From contig NZ_CP150233.1 of assembly GCF_037974265.1 (NCBI RefSeq), positions 4,340,001-4,404,000 on the forward strand: DNA of 64,000 nt, read 5' to 3'. Shown piece after piece: positions 43,301 to 51,052 of this stretch. The notes under the pieces were generated by a model, which did no database searches, was not told the DNA's origin, and worked only from the letters and a program-made list of their open reading frames with translations. The DNA comes from Paenibacillus sp. FSL R5-0623 (GTDB lineage: Bacteria > Bacillota > Bacilli > Paenibacillales > Paenibacillaceae). The position numbers and the translations under genes are program-made. How positions within the stretch are numbered: position 1 is the stretch's first letter; every line of letters starts with the position of its first letter.

Positions 43301-43994
43301 CATAAGTTGGTCCCAGTGCAGGATCATATGCAGTAATATTGTTCAAGCCAACACCAGGTGCTCCTGCCGGACCCTGTGCTCCCTGTGGACCAACTGGGCC
43401 AACCGGTCCTACTGGTCCAATTCCTCCCGGTGTTCCAGTAGCCCCTTTCACCCCAGGGACTCCCGGGACACCGGGTACCCCCGGAACTCCTGGCACTCCC
43501 TGTGGGCCAGCTGGTCCGGTAATCCCTCCAGTTCCAAGAGTTGTCGTCGCCCGGCTTAACGATATGGAGATCGATCGAATTAATCCCACAAGTTTATCTT
43601 TTTCTGCAGGTGGTACTTCAAGAAGCAGCGTCACACTTAACAAGTCATCCAGTAAGTTCTGTAAGTTACCTGCAAGATTAATAAGAGGAACTGGGACAAT
43701 CTCTGAACCTGCAATCGTTAATTCCAATACGGCTTGTAATTCTGCCTTTACCCCCGCACGAAATCCGGATTGATTCACAAAAGTAAGTAACTGGCGTAAT
43801 GCGTTCTGCAAAGACATTATATTGGCTGAAGTCGGCTGACTGATTGCAGCAGGAATAGCCACAGCCAAAGAACGCAGTATGGATTCAAACTCCTCCAGTT
43901 CTCTTGTAGTTATTGGAATAAACGGAGAGCCCGCTCTAAAAGATCTGCCGTCCAGAAAAGCTTTAATATTGACCCTTTTCCGATCATCGGACAT
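40356..43994 (-). CDS. Collagen-like BclA-type surface/exosporium protein with six inserted modules
   Basis: 1212 residues in four parts. Residues 1-155 are a helical amino domain of the type called collagen-like repeat preface, without a signal peptide. Residues about 155-215 are a Gly-Pro-rich collagen stretch (GVPGVPGVPG, GPVGPVGPVGPQG). From about 215 to 610, six 50-residue modules (consensus FDPAvAPTYPxGQvVTFnGSTY, then TPGtSPDYTLL) alternate with short Gly-X-Thr linkers. Then about 14 tandem 26-residue collagen units follow (about 705-1075). The last 130 residues are a BclA/C1q-like trimerising domain (NGTIVVILGGTLVPLPNN, AGRYYISYKISLTAAL, SQLQSDFMITVTAGSTIQLQLFG). Likely a glycosylated spore or cell-surface filament. 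Thr-rich Y positions fit O-glycosylation. Confidence 0.9.
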   Translation of the reverse strand: MSDDRKRVNIKAFLDGRSFRAGSPFIPITTRELEEFESILRSLAVAIPAAISQPTSANIMSLQNALRQLLTFVNQSGFRAGVKAELQAVLELTIAGSEIVPVPLINLAGNLQNLLDDLLSVTLLLEVPPAEKDKLVGLIRSISISLSRATTTLGTGGITGPAGPQGVPGVPGVPGVPGVPGVKGATGTPGGIGPVGPVGPVGPQGAQGPAGAPGVGLNNITAYDPALGPTYAQGQVVSYEGSLYVANVNGPLGTPGSSPDYTLLLSGGTTGATGAIGAGLTGAVAFNPALAPGYPAGQVITYNGSTYIASVAGPLGTPGSSSDYTLIAAAGETGVTGATGAGLSGIVPFDPALAPTYPVGQIVTFGGSTYITNVASPMGMPGSSPDYTLLAGAGVTGATGATGIGLNGAVPFDPAVAPTYPEGQVVTFNGSTYITTVASPTGTPGTSPDYTLLAGAGPTGATGASGVTGATGVGLSGIVPFDPAVAPTYPAGQVVTFNGSTYVANVASPTGTPGTSPDYTLLAGAGSTGVTGVTGVGVTGSTGAIGVSGLTGLTGATGITGATGLSVTGSTGVTGGTGATGATGVGLSGIVPFDPAVAPTYPAGQVVTFNGSTYIANVASPTGTPGTSPDYTLLAGAGSTGVTGVTGVGVTGSTGAIGASGLTGLTGATGITGATGLSVTGSTGVTGSTGETGATGVAGLTGATGETGATGVTGLTGATGITGATGVGITGSTGPTGATGETGATGTTGATGVGITGSTGVTGITGETGATGITGATGVGITGSTGVTGVTGETGATGITGATGVGVTGSTGAIGATGGTGATGVGITGSTGVTGVTGETGATGTTGATGVGITGSTGVTGITGETGATGITGATGVGITGSTGVTGITGETGATGTTGATGVGITGSTGVTGITGETGATGITGATGVGITGSTGVTGVTGETGATGITGATGVGVTGSTGVTGITGETGATGITGATGVGITGSTGVTGVTGETGATGITGATGVGITGSTGATGATGETGATGITGATGVGVTGSTGVTGATGATGGTGATGITGATGVGVTGSTGVTGATGATGTSITSNSAFAENTNGTIVVILGGTLVPLPNNQNIGTGITVNGANDTFTLTNAGRYYISYKISLTAALAIQSRVLLNGTAIPASVVSPVLSLSQLQSDFMITVTAGSTIQLQLFGLVGTAILSPPGSTLNIIQLS
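40775..41850. repeat. 78-bp tandem repeats inside the collagen gene
   Basis: About 14 units of 26 codons; for example the same GGTACTTCC word recurs at 41112 and 41190. Units differ by a few synonymous or Ile/Val/Thr/Ala changes and one unit is shorter. Such arrays change copy number readily and are prone to assembly collapse. Confidence 0.85.
41945..42616. repeat. 336-bp direct duplication inside the collagen gene
   Basis: Two adjacent, nearly identical copies of a 112-codon block (one module plus its linker). The word ATCCCGTTACGCTTAAACCC occurs at 41951 and again at 42287, 336 bases apart. Recent in-frame duplication. Confidence 0.8.
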
Positions 43995-44133
43995 GCTTAT
44001 CTCAATCCTCCTCTATCTTGCTTGCTTTTCAAGCTTATGTAACATAGGAAGGAAAATTATCTTGGACACTCTTTTTAGTCAAAAAAAGACCATTCATGTT
44101 CCACGTTGAACAAGATTAAACGGTAGTCTTCAA

Positions 44134-44161
44134 CAAAAAAACACCCTCCTTAAGAGGGTGT
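44134..44161 (-). terminator. Intrinsic terminator after resE
   Basis: ACACCCTC-TTAAG-GAGGGTGT followed by seven T on the minus strand. Confidence 0.9.
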
Positions 44162-44188
44162 TTCCGCACTTTTTGTATGAAATTCAGG

Positions 44189-45673
44189 CTATTTCGATGA
44201 ATCCAAAGGAAATTGCAAAATAAACTCTGTTCCTTCGCCAAGCACACTATTGACAGTAATCATGCCTTGATGCGCATCAACAATATTTTTCACAATCGCT
44301 AAACCAAGCCCCGTACCTACACTTTCTCCCCGAACACGAGCCTTGTCTGCTTTGTAGAATCGTTCAAAAATAAATGGCAAGTCGGATGAAGGGATACCTA
44401 CACCCTGATCCTTCACAGAAACTCTGACAAATGGAGCACGAAGATAAGTGACCCGCTCAGCTGAGATCATAACATTTTTACCAGTAGGTGTATGTCTGAA
44501 CGCATTATCCAGCAAATTCGTAAATACTTGCTCAAGTCGATCCTCATCTGCCTGTTGAAGTTCAATGGTTGGCTGTTCGAACTCAAAGTGCAGTTGAATT
44601 CCCTGTTCTTTTGAACGCACCGAGAACTTCCGATATACACGTTCAAGTAGCTCTCCGAGGTCAACTTCCTTCATCACCATGTCCGTGTGTCCAGCTTCCA
44701 TCCGCGCAAGGTCAAGCAAGTCTTTAACCAGTCTGCCCATCCGCAAGGACTCATCATGAATGACCTGGATCAGTTCTTCGCTCTCTTCGGGTGAGGTTGC
44801 CATACCGTCCAGAAGCGCTTCGCTGTAGCCTTGCATCATGGATAATGGGGTACGTATCTCATGAGATACGTTAGCCACGAAATCACGCCGCATCTTCTCC
44901 AGCCGTACTTCTTCTGTTACATCTCTTAAGACAGCCACAGCCCCTCTGACAACACTGTCAGCATACAACGGTGCCATCTGAACAGACCAGACACCTTGCT
45001 GTACGTGAACATTGGAGTTCTGGTCCCCACCTTGCTCCATCACCATTCTGAACAAAGGAAGAAGGGGCTCAGGTACATCACGCGATGTCTTGTCAGACTG
45101 CTCGGATTCTTGCCCTTCGTCCATTTTTGCCCAATCGAGATCATACCATGTCTGCATGATCTTCTCTCCAGGCGGATTCGTCAGAATAACTTTGCCTTCA
45201 CCATCAAATGTAACCACCGCATCGGTCATGCTGCGAAGCACACTCGCCAAATGTTCCTTCTCATGGTTAAGGTTTCGAATATTATCTTCCAATTGGGCAG
45301 CCATATGATTAAATGTGTTGGCAAGTTCACCAATCTCATCACTCGTTACCAGGGAGAGACGTGTTCCGTAGTTCCCTTTGCGAATCGCATTGGCTGCCTG
45401 GATCAATTGCTGCATGGGCTGCGTTATTTTGGTGAATAGAAACAATGCAAAAAACGTGGTTAAACTGAATCCGATAATACAGATATAGGTGAACAACCGC
45501 TTAATATCTCTGGATTCGGACTCTGCAAAGTTCGTATCAATGTAGGGCAGCAAAAAAAGACCCAGCGCTATAAGTACACAACCCACAAGGCAGATAATAG
45601 TGATCCATAACTTCCCGACCAGTGATCTCCAGAAACTAAAACTACTTCGGTACTTCCAGTTTATAACCCACAC
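44189..45673 (-). CDS. resE: Sensor histidine kinase ResE
   Basis: Redox/oxygen-responsive kinase paired with ResD. The 494 residues have a membrane helix near 20-42, an unusually short extracytoplasmic loop and a second helix near 62-82. A HAMP domain (TKITQPMQQLIQAANAIRKG), a PAS-like segment, HisKA with VANVSHEIRTPLS (phospho-His near 270) and HATPase with NLLDNAFRHTPTG, VKDQGVGIP and GTGLGLAIVKN follow. The start is uncertain: GTG at 45673 overlaps resD by 32 bases and lacks a clear ribosome site. The short loop between helices differs from the larger extracellular domain of B. subtilis ResE. Confidence 0.9.
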   Translation of the reverse strand: MWVINWKYRSSFSFWRSLVGKLWITIICLVGCVLIALGLFLLPYIDTNFAESESRDIKRLFTYICIIGFSLTTFFALFLFTKITQPMQQLIQAANAIRKGNYGTRLSLVTSDEIGELANTFNHMAAQLEDNIRNLNHEKEHLASVLRSMTDAVVTFDGEGKVILTNPPGEKIMQTWYDLDWAKMDEGQESEQSDKTSRDVPEPLLPLFRMVMEQGGDQNSNVHVQQGVWSVQMAPLYADSVVRGAVAVLRDVTEEVRLEKMRRDFVANVSHEIRTPLSMMQGYSEALLDGMATSPEESEELIQVIHDESLRMGRLVKDLLDLARMEAGHTDMVMKEVDLGELLERVYRKFSVRSKEQGIQLHFEFEQPTIELQQADEDRLEQVFTNLLDNAFRHTPTGKNVMISAERVTYLRAPFVRVSVKDQGVGIPSSDLPFIFERFYKADKARVRGESVGTGLGLAIVKNIVDAHQGMITVNSVLGEGTEFILQFPLDSSK

Positions 45674-46358
45674 CCCACACCGTCGTAATCATGGCCGCCG
45701 ATTCAGGCGATACCTTGTTAAGTTTCTCGCGAAGACGCTTCACGTGCGTATCCACGGTACGAAGATCGCCAAAGAATTCGTAATTCCATACATCTTTGAG
45801 CAATTCTTCTCTGGAGAAAACTTTGTCGGGAGATGTTGCAAGGTAGTGCAGCAATTCATATTCTTTTGGTGTAAGACTAATCTCTTCGCCACCAGCGGTT
45901 ACCCGGTGGGCATCATGCTCAATAACCAGATGCGGGAACACGATGTTGTTACTTGAATTGCTCTCCTTGGAGAGATAAGCTGTCGCGGAAGATCGACGCA
46001 AAATCGCTTTGACACGATAAATCACTTCACGCGGGCTGAATGGTTTTACAACATAGTCATCAGCGCCAACTTCGAAGCCTTGAACCCGGTTAATCTCTTC
46101 ACCTTTTGCAGTGAGCATCAAAACCGGCGTTGATTTCACCTGACGAAGACGTGTACACACTTCGACTCCATCCATACCTGGTAACATCACATCAAGCAAA
46201 ATCAGCCCGTAGTCCCCTGCTGTTGCTTTACGCAGCGCAGTTTCCCCATCCTCGGCTTCATCGATTTCATAACCTTCTTTTTCAAGATACATTTTTAAAA
46301 GCCTGCGGATTCTCTCTTCGTCATCCACGACCAGTATTCGATTCTCATGTTCAGCCAT
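45642..46358 (-). CDS. resD: Response regulator ResD
   Basis: OmpR-family activator of respiratory and anaerobic genes. The 238 residues have a receiver with ILVVDDEERIRRLL, the phospho-Asp in GLILLDVMLPGMDGVEV near 55 and the PFSPREVIYRVKAILRR switch end. The C-terminal winged helix has LTPKEYELLHYLATSPDKVFSREELL and RTVDTHVKRLREKL. Start MAEHENRILV at 46358, with GGAGAGG just upstream. An 18-bp dyad (TGTTCG-N6-CGAACA, 46402-46419) lies before it. Confidence 0.95.
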   Translation of the reverse strand: MAEHENRILVVDDEERIRRLLKMYLEKEGYEIDEAEDGETALRKATAGDYGLILLDVMLPGMDGVEVCTRLRQVKSTPVLMLTAKGEEINRVQGFEVGADDYVVKPFSPREVIYRVKAILRRSSATAYLSKESNSSNNIVFPHLVIEHDAHRVTAGGEEISLTPKEYELLHYLATSPDKVFSREELLKDVWNYEFFGDLRTVDTHVKRLREKLNKVSPESAAMITTVWGVGYKLEVPK

Positions 46359-46401
46359 GCCTCTCCAGCCCCTTTGCAATAACTCCTCATCACTTCTATT
46401 A

Positions 46402-46419
46402 TGTTCGATCTGGCGAACA
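46402..46419. promoter_or_regulatory. Dyad between resC and resD
   Basis: TGTTCG-ATCTGG-CGAACA, perfect 6-bp arms with six-base spacer, 44 bases before resD. It may be an operator; no regulator is assigned. Confidence 0.4.
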
Positions 46420-46497
46420 ATATTTGAATACCCTTCAATAAAAAGGTACGTTTGTGTTTCCCGCTTCTAAACTCAACCTTTGCAATACGAGTCTGTC

Positions 46498-47760
46498 CTA
46501 GTCCGCACCAGCGTAAGAATGTAATCCAGCAATGATCAGATTCACCCCAACTAGCGTAAACATGACGACTAGGAAGCCAAGAACTGCAAGCCATGCAGAC
46601 TTCTGACCTTGCCAACCTCTGGATAAACGCAAATGCAGATACACACTATAATATAGCCATGTGATCAATGCCCACACCTCTTTGGGGTCCCAACCCCAAA
46701 AACGACTCCAGGCAATCTGAGCCCAGATCATGGCAAAGATTAATGCTCCCAGCGTAAATATCGGAAAACCGATGGCAATCGCACGATAACTTATCTCATC
46801 CAGATCATCGGCATCAATTCCATCCATCATTGGCTGTAACGCTTGTCCAAGTGGTCTGCGTACAAGAAGTCGTACAATTCCATATAGGATCAGACCTACA
46901 ATAAGTGACCAAACCACCGTATTCAGCTTGCGCCCGGCATTTACGCCGTTCATCCAGGAAGGCGTCTCAAGTAAAGGTTTTTTCATGCCAAGAAACGGTG
47001 TCATGCTCTCCACTTCGCTATTATATGGTGCAAAAATCGGAGGCATGCGATAATTCACTTTCTCTATTGTACTATTTTCCTGTACCTCTGTGTCAATGCT
47101 GACCGTTTTCTGTACAAAAACTGCCTCGTAACCAGCTGCACGAAAGGCAAATACCGTCCCGATAAATCCGATAACGACGACGATCGTAACCAGGGTGAAT
47201 TCAACCCATCCTCTTTGCCGTCTTGAAGACTTGTCTTTACCACTGAAATCAACCGTACGGAGCAAATACATGAACCCTGCGGCAAAACCCACGGCGAAGA
47301 ATGCTTCACCAAGTGCAGCCAACGTCACGTGAATTTTCAGCCAGATGGACTGAAGTGCCGGGATTAACGGCTGTACCTCCTGAGGAAATACAGCAGCGTA
47401 AGCCATTATAATGATGGTAAGTGGTAAGGCAAACAAACCAAGTAGTGACTTCCGATATATGGCGTATACAACGATAAATGCAACCATGATCATCATGGAC
47501 AGAAAAGACATAAACTCGTACATGTTACTAACCGGGATATGCCCTGCCCCAGCCCATCGTGTTGCAAAAAATACAAGATGTGCTGCCAAAGCGACAGTCG
47601 AGGCAATGAAAGCTCGTTTACCCCAGCGATTCATATGGTCCAGAGGATCACGATTGCTCCATTTTTTGCCCATTACCGCAACACCATATAAAAAGAATGC
47701 GGCACAATAGAGAAAGAAAGCTACGATAAATGCGTCGCTGCTGAAATCCAATAAATTCAT
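46498..47760 (-). CDS. resC: Cytochrome c biogenesis protein ResC (CcsB/CcsA)
   Basis: Works with ResB as the system II heme handling complex. The 420 residues have eight or more hydrophobic segments and the tryptophan-rich WWD-type loop ARFWGWDPKEVWALITWLYY (read from SRFWGWDPKEVW near 360) plus conserved histidines such as YEFMSFLSM and HVTLAALGEAFFAVGF. The start shares an ATGA with the resB stop (47757-47760). Confidence 0.95.
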   Translation of the reverse strand: MNLLDFSSDAFIVAFFLYCAAFFLYGVAVMGKKWSNRDPLDHMNRWGKRAFIASTVALAAHLVFFATRWAGAGHIPVSNMYEFMSFLSMMIMVAFIVVYAIYRKSLLGLFALPLTIIIMAYAAVFPQEVQPLIPALQSIWLKIHVTLAALGEAFFAVGFAAGFMYLLRTVDFSGKDKSSRRQRGWVEFTLVTIVVVIGFIGTVFAFRAAGYEAVFVQKTVSIDTEVQENSTIEKVNYRMPPIFAPYNSEVESMTPFLGMKKPLLETPSWMNGVNAGRKLNTVVWSLIVGLILYGIVRLLVRRPLGQALQPMMDGIDADDLDEISYRAIAIGFPIFTLGALIFAMIWAQIAWSRFWGWDPKEVWALITWLYYSVYLHLRLSRGWQGQKSAWLAVLGFLVVMFTLVGVNLIIAGLHSYAGAD

Positions 47761-49430
47761 GCTTGGTTCCCCCCGTTATCCAACGACTTCTCTTCCACTT
47801 CCAAATTCATTTGTTTCAAAACAGCCGCGACTTCACGCCTGAAGCCAAACCAGTTTTTGTTGGTATGTCCACCCAAGGTAAGCTGTTGATCATCAAAACG
47901 AATCCAGATGCGGCGATGATGCCAATAAAAACCCATGACCAGACCCAACATGACAATGCCGGCTCCTACCCACACGAAAGGCATTGCTTTATCCACGCGT
48001 ATATTGAGATAACTTACGGATTGAATAATATCAACCTTGTCCATGCTGTCTACTTCCAACTGTAAAGGAATCTCTGCTCCAATCAGCTGTTGGTTAATTG
48101 CATCCTGCTGAAACCGTTGCTTATCAATCTGCTTCGCAAAATAAAGATATTGTATCCCCTCTTCCGGCAGATTCGGTCCCTTAATGAGAAAGAGAAAAGC
48201 AGGTGCATTAGGTGAAGGCGATTTTGATTTGGGCTGACCATTCTCATCCAATCCAAAGTCCATGAACTTTTCCTTTACGGTCAGTTCATAAGGACCCGCT
48301 TCAAATGTTTTTTGGGTATCGACCATATCAATCTTAATCGCCCCATATACTTCACCAGTCTTTGTATTGACCAGATCCGGCGTTACGGACCGAATGGTGG
48401 GTGTTAGATCATAATCAAACTGATATGCTTTCAGACCGTTATAATTTAATGGATGATTCACACGAACATCATGTCTGGCCACCTCAGCCAATTGAGGTTT
48501 TTTCGAAAGATCCGAACAATCTGCTGTACATTCATATAAAACAACTTTTGTTTCGAACAGTTTTGGAACGGTCTTATTCAGGTTACGGAATTGCTCAGGT
48601 ACTTCTTCCTCACTGTAAAATTCAACATTAAACTGTTCATTTTTCAGATACATCGACGTATTCGGGATCTTTTTGATCTCACCTTCTGGAAAAGCAACAT
48701 GCTCATCCAGATTCAGGCCAGGTAGCCCTCGTGCGAGCACCGCCAGCAGAAATATAATGAGTCCAATATGGATGACATATGGGCCCCATCGACTGAATCG
48801 CTGTTTCTCGGCGAGCAAAGCATCACCCTGGGTGTGCACTCGGTAGCCTTTCTTTTTAAGCGGCGTAACCGCTTTCTTAATCCAGTCTTCTGGTGCCTCT
48901 TCGATAGATCCTTGGTACACCAGACGCTGTCTCGTCAGAAATTGCGTATGTTTACGTATTTTCTGTTTATTCAGTGCTTTGTAGAGCGGTAGGACGCGAT
49001 CCAGACTGCATATCACCAATGATGCCCCAATCAGCACCAACAGCAAGATAAACCACCAGGATTCGTATGTATGGGATAAACCCAACAGATAATAGATATG
49101 ACCCAACTGACCGTATGTTTCTTTGTAATACACGGAAGGATCAATATTCAAGAATGTACTTTCTTGCGGATAGATCGTACCAAGCATAGAACCTACAAGC
49201 GTGAAAACAATCATATAGACGGCAATTTTGACGGATGAAAAAAAGTTCCATATGCGGTCAATGATGTTGGGATTACTGCGCTGTGAACGGCGCGCCATGC
49301 CATCATAACGCATTTCCAGCACTTCATTCGATTTAGCTTCAGACTCCAGTATCGGTTTCCCACATGCTTCACATAGTACAGTGCCAACCGGATTCTGGTG
49401 TCCGCACTCACATTTGGTATTTTGGAACAC
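47757..49430 (-). CDS. resB: Cytochrome c biogenesis protein ResB
   Basis: Partner of ResC in system II cytochrome c maturation. The 557 residues have an amino-terminal zinc-ribbon-like patch CECGHQNPVGTVLCEACGKP, which is an extension relative to many homologues, then three membrane helices near 70-95, 125-150 and 210-230, a large extracytoplasmic domain and a last helix near 500. GTG start with AGGAGG seven bases upstream. Confidence 0.93.
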   Translation of the reverse strand: MFQNTKCECGHQNPVGTVLCEACGKPILESEAKSNEVLEMRYDGMARRSQRSNPNIIDRIWNFFSSVKIAVYMIVFTLVGSMLGTIYPQESTFLNIDPSVYYKETYGQLGHIYYLLGLSHTYESWWFILLLVLIGASLVICSLDRVLPLYKALNKQKIRKHTQFLTRQRLVYQGSIEEAPEDWIKKAVTPLKKKGYRVHTQGDALLAEKQRFSRWGPYVIHIGLIIFLLAVLARGLPGLNLDEHVAFPEGEIKKIPNTSMYLKNEQFNVEFYSEEEVPEQFRNLNKTVPKLFETKVVLYECTADCSDLSKKPQLAEVARHDVRVNHPLNYNGLKAYQFDYDLTPTIRSVTPDLVNTKTGEVYGAIKIDMVDTQKTFEAGPYELTVKEKFMDFGLDENGQPKSKSPSPNAPAFLFLIKGPNLPEEGIQYLYFAKQIDKQRFQQDAINQQLIGAEIPLQLEVDSMDKVDIIQSVSYLNIRVDKAMPFVWVGAGIVMLGLVMGFYWHHRRIWIRFDDQQLTLGGHTNKNWFGFRREVAAVLKQMNLEVEEKSLDNGGNQA

Positions 49431-49444
49431 GAATAGACCTCCTA

Positions 49445-49972
49445 TCAGGGCTGCTTCGCCAGTTGCGAAATTTGAGCGTCAAGTGTGTCCAAATCAAGTT
49501 GCCCGATATGAATGGTAGAGATTTTGCCCGTGTCGGATACAAAAAATGTTGTTGGCATCGGAGAGATCCCAAAATCACGAACCGAGTTTTTCTCACGGTC
49601 TAACATGATTGGAAACGTAACCCCAACCTGCCGTACAAAATTATCCACGGTCATCTGGTCTTCTCCAACATTAATTCCGACAAACTGTACTCCTCGGTCC
49701 TTCCATTTGTCAGCTTGCGCCTGAAGTGCAGGCATTTCTTTAACACAAGGTTCACACCAAGTGCCCCAGAAATTGATCACCATTGCTTTTCCTTTGTACT
49801 CATCAGACGTATGAACTTGACCATCCAGGCCCAGCAGTTCAAAAGAAGGAGACTTATCCCCTTCCTTTGGCTTGCCATTCGAGCCGGATACCGATGTGGT
49901 AATCGCATATCCGCCCAACACCAGGATCAATAACAAAATGACGATTTGCACCGTTCTTCTTGATTTGCCCAT
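49445..49972 (-). CDS. resA: Thiol-disulfide oxidoreductase ResA
   Basis: Reduces the cysteines of apocytochrome c before heme attachment. The 175 residues have an amino-terminal membrane anchor (about 8-27) and a thioredoxin fold with the active site WGTWCEPCVKEMPAL near 75 (CEPC, matching B. subtilis ResA) and cis-Pro MPTTFFVSD. AAAGGGGAG precedes the ATG. First gene of resABC(DE), 14 bases before resB. Confidence 0.96.
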   Translation of the reverse strand: MGKSRRTVQIVILLLILVLGGYAITTSVSGSNGKPKEGDKSPSFELLGLDGQVHTSDEYKGKAMVINFWGTWCEPCVKEMPALQAQADKWKDRGVQFVGINVGEDQMTVDNFVRQVGVTFPIMLDREKNSVRDFGISPMPTTFFVSDTGKISTIHIGQLDLDTLDAQISQLAKQP

Positions 49973-50047
49973 GTGCTGCTCCCCTTTTAAGTGACTGTAG
50001 CATTCGCATCTTATTGGTCTAAGACAACTGTGAACATCCTATGAACA

Positions 50048-50070
50048 ATTATAGCGAATTTCGTCACAAA
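50048..50070 (-). promoter_or_regulatory. Candidate resA promoter with ResD-like box
   Basis: TATAAT (50048-50053, minus strand) with TTTGTGACG at 50062-50070, seven of nine bases matching the reported ResD motif TTTGTGAAT. The -35 is poor, as expected for an activated promoter. About 76 bases before resA. Confidence 0.45.
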
Positions 50071-50106
50071 ACTGCGGCGGTTTTATGAAAATTATGTGTC
50101 CTCACA

Positions 50107-50856
50107 TTACCTTTTTTTCATTTTTTTGGCTGGTTCTGATTGTGCGAGGGTAATCAGGTTGTTGATTTCCTCTTTGGTCAGATGACGTGTCAGACCACGT
50201 TTCAGGTTTTGTAGCAAAATACCACCAAACGAAATCCGTTTCAGACGGGTTACCGGATGATTGATTGCCTCGAACATACGTCTAACCTGACGGTTACGCC
50301 CTTCATAGATCGTAATGGAAATGACCGACTCATTGGCCGCTGTATCGACATCTTTGTACTCTACCTCTGCAGGAGCAGTCATGCCGTCATCCAGCATAAT
50401 GCCTGTCTTTAATTTCTCCAGAGCTGTACCATGTGGCACACCTTTGACCGTTGCGTGATACGTTTTGGGTACGTGATGCTTCGGATGCGTCAGCAAATGT
50501 GCAAACTCACCATCATTGGTAAGGATCAATAAGCCCTCTGTGTCATAATCCAGACGACCTACAGGATATACGCGTTCCTTGACACCTTTCAGGTAGTCGG
50601 ATACAATTTTCCGACCTTCCGGGTCAGATGCACTTGTGATTACACCTTTTGGCTTGTTCAACATCAAATACACTTTTTTCTCACTGCGGATCGGTTTTCC
50701 ATTAACCGTAATCATATCCTCTTCGGGGTTCGCTTTTGTACCCAGTTCGGTTACGACCTCCCCGTTAACTTCTACTTTGCCGGACAGGATTAGTTCCTCG
50801 CTTTTGCGGCGGGATGCAATGCCTGCCTGTGCGATAATTTTTTGTAATCTTTCCAT
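50107..50856 (-). CDS. rluB: 23S rRNA pseudouridine synthase RluB
   Basis: Modifies U2605 (E. coli numbering) in 23S rRNA. The 249 residues contain an S4 domain (ERLQKIIAQAGIASRRKSEELI) and the RluB/E/F catalytic core VYPVGRLDYDTEGLLILTNDGEFAHLLTHP with the catalytic Asp in GRLD, and GRNRQVRRMFEAINHPV. I prefer the ATG at 50856 (MERLQK); an ATG three codons earlier is too close to GAGGTG. Same place as in B. subtilis, between spmB and resA. Confidence 0.95.
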   Translation of the reverse strand: MERLQKIIAQAGIASRRKSEELILSGKVEVNGEVVTELGTKANPEEDMITVNGKPIRSEKKVYLMLNKPKGVITSASDPEGRKIVSDYLKGVKERVYPVGRLDYDTEGLLILTNDGEFAHLLTHPKHHVPKTYHATVKGVPHGTALEKLKTGIMLDDGMTAPAEVEYKDVDTAANESVISITIYEGRNRQVRRMFEAINHPVTRLKRISFGGILLQNLKRGLTRHLTKEEINNLITLAQSEPAKKMKKR

Positions 50857-50979
50857 GTTTGTCATGTCACCTCACACTAATGATACCCATCCAACAGGGA
50901 AATCACAAGGATAATCCAAGGATTTTGTTAACTGGCGACACGAATATGCATTTTAGGCTACCTCCCCCTTTGAGATTGA

Positions 50980-51045
50980 CGCAAAAAAAGCCTGCCTTTA
51001 CACGACCTGTTGAACACAGATGGCGTAAAGATAAGCCTTTTCCTC
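50980..51045 (-). terminator. Intrinsic terminator after the protease gene
   Basis: AGGCTTATCTTTACG ... CGTGTAAAGGCAGGCT followed by TTTTTT on the minus strand. Confidence 0.75.
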
Positions 51046-51052
51046 AAATCAT

